Shown here in pieces: positions 59,911 through 64,000 of a DNA stretch of 64,000 bases. Position 1 is the stretch's first letter; every line of letters starts with the position of its first letter. Location: NCBI GenBank assembly GCA_963719275.1, contig CAVRBT010000010.1, positions 372,001 to 436,000 on the forward strand. Direction: 5' to 3'. A program made the position numbers and the translations under genes. Under the pieces are notes generated by a model. That model was not told the origin of the DNA and did no database searches. It saw only the letters and a program-made list of their open reading frames with translations. Source of the DNA: AC-32 sp963719275 (GTDB lineage: Bacteria > Actinomycetota > Thermoleophilia > Gaiellales > Gaiellaceae).

Positions 59911-60408
59911 ATGTACGAGATGGTCATCTACGGCGTGAGCTTCGACCTGGTCGGCAAGCAGCCGATCGTCCTGCTGAAGACCGCCGACGGGAACAAGTTC
60001 CTCCCGATCTGGATCGGTCACCCCGAGGCCGCGGCAATCCTGATGAAGCTCCAGGGCGCGAGCACCCCGCGCCCGATGACGCACGACCTCGTCACGGACA
60101 TGCTCGCCCAGCTCGATGCCCAGGTCACGCGGATAACGGTGACCGAGCTGAAGGAGAACACGTTCTACGCGAGCATCACCGTGCAGCAGGACGGGTCGGA
60201 GATCGAGATCGATTCCCGCCCGTCTGACGCGATCGCGCTCGCCGTGCGCGCCGAGGCGCCCATCTTCGCCGCCGAGGACGTGATCGAGGAGTCCGCGATC
60301 GAGTTCGAGGGCGAGGACGTGAACGAGGAAGAGATCGTCACCGAGTTCAAGCAGTTCCTCGAGCACGTCACGCCCGACGAGTTCGCCGAGACGTCCGACG
60401 ACGATTAG
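59911..60408 (+). CDS. Bifunctional nuclease (DUF151) family protein
   Basis: The 165-residue product has the DUF151/BFN core: LLKTADGNKFLPIWIGHPEAAAI, RPMTHDLVTDML and IDSRPSDAIALAVRAEAPIFA. It ends in an acidic tail. Some members show RNase/DNase activity; the role in actinobacteria is uncertain. It has no signal peptide. A strong hairpin follows its stop. Confidence 0.92.
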   Translation: MYEMVIYGVSFDLVGKQPIVLLKTADGNKFLPIWIGHPEAAAILMKLQGASTPRPMTHDLVTDMLAQLDAQVTRITVTELKENTFYASITVQQDGSEIEIDSRPSDAIALAVRAEAPIFAAEDVIEESAIEFEGEDVNEEEIVTEFKQFLEHVTPDEFAETSDDD

Positions 60409-60425
60409 CTGAACCCGCGCAGAGC

Positions 60426-60444
60426 ACTCGGCCTGCGGCCGAGT
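60426..60444. terminator. Bidirectional hairpin between convergent genes
   Basis: ACTCGGCC-TGC-GGCCGAGT is a perfect 8-bp stem with a 3-base loop placed between the stops of the bifunctional nuclease gene (+) and the chorismate mutase gene (-). There is no T-run; GC-rich hairpins of this form are common terminators in actinobacteria. Confidence 0.6.
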
Positions 60445-60456
60445 CCTGCACGCTGG

Positions 60457-60726
60457 CTAGCCAAGTTCGCGCTTCGTCAGCTCGAGAATCTCTTCGAAGA
60501 TCTGTCTTAGGCCGTCGCCCGAGAGCGGTCCGCGGTTCGCCCGCGCGAGGTATTGCAGCATCCACTCCTCACGCTCGGGATCGACGAACGAGAGCCCGCG
60601 CGACTCCTTGTAGCCCTTCAGCCGCGCGACGAGCTTCAGGCGAGCGTTGATCGCCTCGACGATTGCGCGGTCGTTGTCGGAGATCTGTTCCCGCAGCTGG
60701 CGGATGAGGGGGTCGTTCTCGCTCAT
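60457..60726 (-). CDS. Chorismate mutase (AroQ type II)
   Basis: The 89-residue product is an all-helical AroQ domain: LREQISDNDRAIVEAINARLKLVARLKGYKES, then VDPEREEWMLQYL and a C-terminal FEEILELTKREL. Conserved Arg and Lys residues of the active site are in the first helix. It converts chorismate to prephenate for Phe/Tyr synthesis. Its ATG overlaps the PrcB-like gene stop (ATGA). Confidence 0.9.
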   Translation of the reverse strand: MSENDPLIRQLREQISDNDRAIVEAINARLKLVARLKGYKESRGLSFVDPEREEWMLQYLARANRGPLSGDGLRQIFEEILELTKRELG

Positions 60727-61155
60727 GGCCTTCCTTGCAGCTTGACGTAGACGGGTGTCTTCGTGCTCCGGATCGCGACGGCGCGGTACGGGTACGTGAC
60801 GCGCGGGATCGACCGGATCTCCCAGGGACGGCGTCCGCTCCCGCACGATGACGTCGACGCCGCGTCGCCGCTCCACGACGCGCACGACCCGAAGTGAGTA
60901 GCCGGTGCTCGAGCGCGGGCCAAGCGAGATCACGACCACTTGCTCTCGCGACCAGTCCACGCGGGGCGGGCCGGGCGCGCGGCCCGGCATCGTCGCTTCG
61001 AGTAGCCGCTCCAGCGGCGCCGGCGAGCGGTAGACGGCGGTGACCTTGCGCGTGAACTCGACGCGGCCGAGCTGCGGCGTCAGGTTCCGCCAGGCGACGT
61101 CGTGCTCGCCGCCGCGGCCCCACCACGCGTAGGCGAGCCAGGCGAGGGCCGCCAC
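60723..61155 (-). pseudogene. PrcB-like membrane-anchored protein, frameshifted
   Basis: The gene encodes one N-terminal TM helix (ALAWLAYAWW) and a PrcB-type domain with VVVISLGPRSSTGYSLRVVRV. The family ending (VTYPYRAVAIRSTKTPVYV) appears in another frame, after a break at about 60800-60806. The break fits loss of one GC pair in a GC-repeat. Repaired length is about 144 residues. A CTG start at 61170 is also possible. It sits between the transpeptidase and chorismate mutase genes. Confidence 0.65.
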
Positions 61156-61180
61156 GGCGACCGCGGCCAGCGCGACGGCG

Positions 61181-62525
61181 CTACCAGTAGATGTAGACCG
61201 CGGTGCCGTAGGTCGATCAGCGAGTACACGCGGTACGCGACCCACAGCGGGATGCGCACGCAGCCGTGGCTTGCCGGGTAGGGCGGGACGCTGTGGTAGC
61301 CGTGGATCGCGAAGCCGCCGACGAAGAAGGACGAGTCGTACATCGCCTTCGCGTTGAAGCCCGGGACCCGGCTGTAGACGCGCCAGTGGCCGAGCGGCGT
61401 GTTCCCCGTCGCGCCGGTGGACACCGGCACGACCAGTGCTACCTGACCGTCGCGGACGATGAAGAGCACCTGGCGGCCCGTGCTCACCTCGACGTGGTCG
61501 CCGGGGTAGCGTGCACGCGGGATCTGGGCCTGCTGCAGCTCGCGCCAGACGCGAGCGTCGACCGTGCCCGTGCGGGGCAAGCCGTGCAGCTTCTGGAACG
61601 CGATCACCGCGTCCAGGTCGTCCATGCCGTAGTAGCCGTCCACGCGGCCAAGGGCGAAGTGGAGCTCGTGCAGCCGCCGGTCGAGCTCGTACACGCTCGG
61701 GCCCGCCGAGCCGGGGCCGAGTGACGGTAGGAACACGATTCGCTCGAGCGCGCGGCGCGCGGCGAGGTAGCCCGGCGCCGGCTGCAGCGTCACGCGGATG
61801 CGGTAGACGCCGGCGCGTCCGGTCGCGAGCTGGAAGCGCGCCCGCCCGCGGAAGGAGCGCTTGGCGACGATCCGGCCCCCTCGCGTGACCCGCACTGTGA
61901 CCAGCCCTGCGGCAGCCGGCTGCTCGCGGACGAACAGGGAGAGCGGCCGTCCGAGCTGTCCGGAGCCGCTGAAGGCCGTGTCCAGGGTCGGGCGGACGAG
62001 CAGCGCGACCTGGTTCGAGACCGCGCTCGCGTAACGGACGGTGTAGCGCGCTTCGGCCGTGCCCACGCGGCCGCGCACGACGAAGCTGCCGTTCCGGGTG
62101 GTTCGCGTGGTCGCGATTCGCTGCCCGTCGCGGTAGAGGGCGATGCGCGCGCCCTTCGCCACGGGGAGGAGCCGGCCGCGGAACCGCGCGAGCTGTCGGA
62201 AGTGGCCGCTTCGCGGGCCGGCAAGCATGAGGCCGGTCGCCGTTACGACGACCGTCGCCTGTGCGGTCTCGCCGCCCGCGTTCGTTGCGGTCACGCGCGC
62301 GGTGAAGCGCCCGGCCGCGTAGGTGTGCTGGACGACCGCACCGTCGGCGCCGGTGCCGTCGCCGAGGTCCCAGTGGTAAGTGGCCGCATCGCCGGTCGCC
62401 GTCAGGGTGACCGCCAGCGGCGCCGCGCCGGTCGCCGGCGTCGCCTGCGCCGTCAGTGCAGGAGGTGCCGCGCGCGCCGCGGGAGCGAGCGTCAACGCCG
62501 CCAGGAAAACCGTTGCACGCCGCAC
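61181..62525 (-). pseudogene. Secreted L,D-transpeptidase with PKD and peptidoglycan-binding domains, late frameshift
   Basis: The product has a signal peptide (about 1-19), a PKD domain (about 25-95), Ig-like repeats, a peptidoglycan-binding domain (about 280-340) and a YkuD catalytic domain with the active cysteine (about C422) in SHGCVR. The expected family end YGTAVYIYW followed by TAG is present in another frame, just after SLID. One extra G:C pair at 61211-61212 explains the break. As it stands, the frame runs 33 residues longer, to 61080, with unrelated sequence. It would cross-link peptidoglycan outside the cell. All catalytic residues lie before the break, so it may still work. Confidence 0.75.
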
Positions 62526-62543
62526 GCGATCAGCATAGAGCAG

Positions 62544-63197
62544 CTACCGGGCAAGAGCTTCGGCCAGCGCGAGGCCGTTGAAGCAGGCGTGCAGCAGCAT
62601 CCCGGGGTAGAGGCTGTCGGTGCGGACTCGCACGATTGCAACTGCAACGCCGAAGAGGAAGAGCGCGGGGAACCCCTCGACGAGCCCGTGGTCGGCCGCG
62701 AACGCCGCTGCGGTTCCCGCGACGGCAATGACGGTTCCGAACCGCGCGAGCAGCGCGAAGCCGACGCCGCGGAAGGTGAACTCCTCGGCGATGGGCGCGA
62801 CGATCGCGACGACGACCGCGTTGAGCGCGTACGGCAGCGCCTTCGAGGAGTCCCAGTGCTTCGGCTCGAGGCCCTGTTCCTGCGTCGCGTGCAGGATCGC
62901 CTCGAGCGCCACCTCGGCGGCCAGGAGCGCGATCAGCACGACGAGCGTGAACCCGAGCGCCCTGGGCCAGGAGCGCGGCCGACGCAACGCGAGCTCCTCT
63001 CGCGAAAGACCCCGCGCGATCCACAGCACGAGCGCAAGGGTGATCGCGTAGAAGATCACCCCGCTGATCGCGGTGTCGTAGCGGTAGAGCGTGTCCGGGG
63101 GCGGCTTGCCCGAGATGAAGCGGCTGGCGTAGTTCAGGGCGGCCAGCGAGCCGACGAGCGCGAGCCAGCCGGCGAGCTTTGCGTTGCGCGTCTTCAT
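62544..63197 (-). CDS. CPBP family intramembrane metalloprotease
   Basis: The 217-residue product has about six helices. The CPBP/Abi signature is present as APIAEEFTFRGVGF (EExxxR) and the following helices with FAADH and HACFNG supply the metal-binding His residues. It may process a CAAX-like or other membrane substrate. The ATG overlaps the HAD gene stop (ATGA). Confidence 0.9.
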   Translation of the reverse strand: MKTRNAKLAGWLALVGSLAALNYASRFISGKPPPDTLYRYDTAISGVIFYAITLALVLWIARGLSREELALRRPRSWPRALGFTLVVLIALLAAEVALEAILHATQEQGLEPKHWDSSKALPYALNAVVVAIVAPIAEEFTFRGVGFALLARFGTVIAVAGTAAAFAADHGLVEGFPALFLFGVAVAIVRVRTDSLYPGMLLHACFNGLALAEALAR

Positions 63198-63820
63198 GTG
63201 AGTGCCTTGACGGCCTGGGCGAGCGGCGCCGGCGCGAAATGCATGCCGGCCGCCGACGCTCCGGCTTCGTCGGACTCGCTGTCGCCGACGTGCAGCGCAC
63301 GGCCCGGCTGCACCCGGAGACGCTCGAGCGCGAGCGTGAAGACGGCGAGGTCAGGCTTGGGCGCGCCGGCCTCGGCGGAGGTCACCACGGTCACGTCGCC
63401 GAGGCCGAGGGCCTGCAGATGCCGCGCGAGGCCGTAGTCCCAGTTCGAGATGACCGCGAGGGCAAGACCGTGGCGCCGAAGGTTCGCTAACGCCGCTCCC
63501 GCGTTCGGCAGCAGCTCGAACTGCATCGCAGTCACGAAGCCGTCCACGAACGCCTCAGGCGCGAGGTCCGACTCCAGCTCGCCGAGGATGATCGCGACAC
63601 AGCGGTGCCGCAGGTCGTAGAGGCTCGCCTCGTCCCGGCCCTCGAACGAATGCTCGCGGTAGTAGGCGCTCTCCTTCGCGAACGCACGCGCGACCGCCTC
63701 AGCGTCGCGCTCGACCCCCAGGGCGGCGAGCCCGTCCCGCAGCGGCGGCACCGGATCCGTGAGTCGGACGAGCGTGCCGTACGCGTCGATCGTGACCGCG
63801 TCGAGCTCGGCGAGCCGCAT
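63194..63820 (-). CDS. HAD family hydrolase
   Basis: The 208-residue product starts with the nucleophile motif VTIDAYGTLVRL, motif II LAVISNWDYGL, Lys in GAPKPD and motif IV HVGDSESDEAGA. It has an inserted helical cap between motifs I and II. It is a soluble phosphatase or dehalogenase-like hydrolase with unknown substrate. The ATG overlaps the upstream gene stop (TGATG). Confidence 0.9.
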   Translation of the reverse strand: MRLAELDAVTIDAYGTLVRLTDPVPPLRDGLAALGVERDAEAVARAFAKESAYYREHSFEGRDEASLYDLRHRCVAIILGELESDLAPEAFVDGFVTAMQFELLPNAGAALANLRRHGLALAVISNWDYGLARHLQALGLGDVTVVTSAEAGAPKPDLAVFTLALERLRVQPGRALHVGDSESDEAGASAAGMHFAPAPLAQAVKALT

Positions 63821-64000
63821 CAGGGATGCAGGATCCGCGCAACCTCGACCAGCGCGGTCCCGACGGCCGGCCCCGCCACGCTCGCCTCGGGTGGCAGCAG
63901 CGCGAAGTGCCCTGCCTTGACGGCGCGCAACCCGCGTGTCCCCGGCCGCGACCGGAGCTGCCTCAGCGTTCGGCCGCTCGCGGCGGTCGCGAGGTAGAAG
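63820..64000 (-). CDS. Substrate-binding protein of an ABC transporter (BtuF/FepB-like), C-terminal part
   Basis: Only the last 59 codons are in the window. The sequence ends GTALVEVARILHP, the typical end of periplasmic binding proteins for cobalamin, haem or siderophores (family end: LVEALEELARLLHP). The preceding LRAVKAGHFALLPPEAS matches the segment where the family has AVRAGRVYVVD. The gene continues off the window. Confidence 0.65.
   Translation of the reverse strand, partial: FYLATAASGRTLRQLRSRPGTRGLRAVKAGHFALLPPEASVAGPAVGTALVEVARILHP

Noticed and set aside
1..64000. CRISPR arrays, insertion sequences, prophage and toxin-antitoxin pairs
   Set aside because: No direct-repeat arrays, transposases, integrases or phage structural genes were seen; the window looks like stable chromosomal core.

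Overview
This is a high-GC bacterial chromosome segment with very compact gene packing. Stop/start overlaps (ATGA, GTGA, TGATG) are frequent, and GTG and TTG starts are common. It contains the replication-origin neighbourhood: parB-parA-rsmG-khpB-yidC-yidD-rnpA-rpmH on one side, and dnaA-dnaN-recF-dciA-gyrB-gyrA on the other. The GC content, GTG-rich starts, NDH-2/cyd respiration, separate accA/accD genes and PE-LIG-POL ligase D suggest a deep-branching actinobacterium of the Thermoleophilia type (Gaiellales or Solirubrobacterales). That assignment is inference; no 16S rRNA gene is present.

Layout. 0-3.7 kb: NDH-2, an acetyltransferase and a two-gene ABC exporter on the + strand. 3.7-11.4 kb (- strand): rsgA with a leader peptide, ligD, accD-accA, and a coupled HAD hydrolase/acetyltransferase/arginase-like set. 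11.5-15.2 kb (+): a secreted esterase, then a cyclase-ATPase-TPR regulator broken by two frameshifts. 15.2-22.4 kb (-): a type II fatty-acid operon headed by an ECF sigma factor (sigma-fabZ-fabH-fabD-fabG-smORF-fabF, no acpP), preceded by a secreted amidase. 22.5-25.8 kb: nfeD-slipin-galT (+) against a MerR-like regulator (-). 25.8-35.0 kb (-): gyrA, gyrB, dciA, recF, dnaN, dnaA. 35.0-35.3 kb: origin-like gap. 35.3-40.8 kb (+): rpmH to parB plus two small unknown genes. 40.8-49.6 kb: a CGNR regulator (-), then a nuclease-fold protein, NDH-2, zwf, GH15, GMC oxidoreductase and a DMT transporter (+). 49.6-55.7 kb (-): cydABDC plus a fifth unknown gene. 55.8-59.5 kb: aldose epimerase, DUF389, cation/proton antiporter. 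59.5-64 kb: tRNA-Ile, two small genes, chorismate mutase, PrcB-like and L,D-transpeptidase genes (both frameshifted), CPBP protease, HAD hydrolase, and the end of a substrate-binding protein.

The most unusual signal is translational. Three well-conserved genes (recF, galT, fabG) have no ATG, GTG or TTG that would keep their essential N-termini. Two of them carry an in-frame CTG fused to the upstream stop as CTGA, which is formally the same as the ATGA/GTGA overlaps used across the window. Two small ORFs (30 and 33 codons) exactly bridge conserved neighbours with stop/start overlaps at both ends. Further candidates for translation-linked control are a leader peptide before rsgA, a 9-codon ORF and hairpin before an unknown gene after parB, and hairpins over the fabZ start. 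An accA-ligD spacer holds a cluster of DnaA-box-like 9-mers and an AT-rich patch far from dnaA. Four frameshifts, three of them in G or GC runs, could be sequence errors or real decay.
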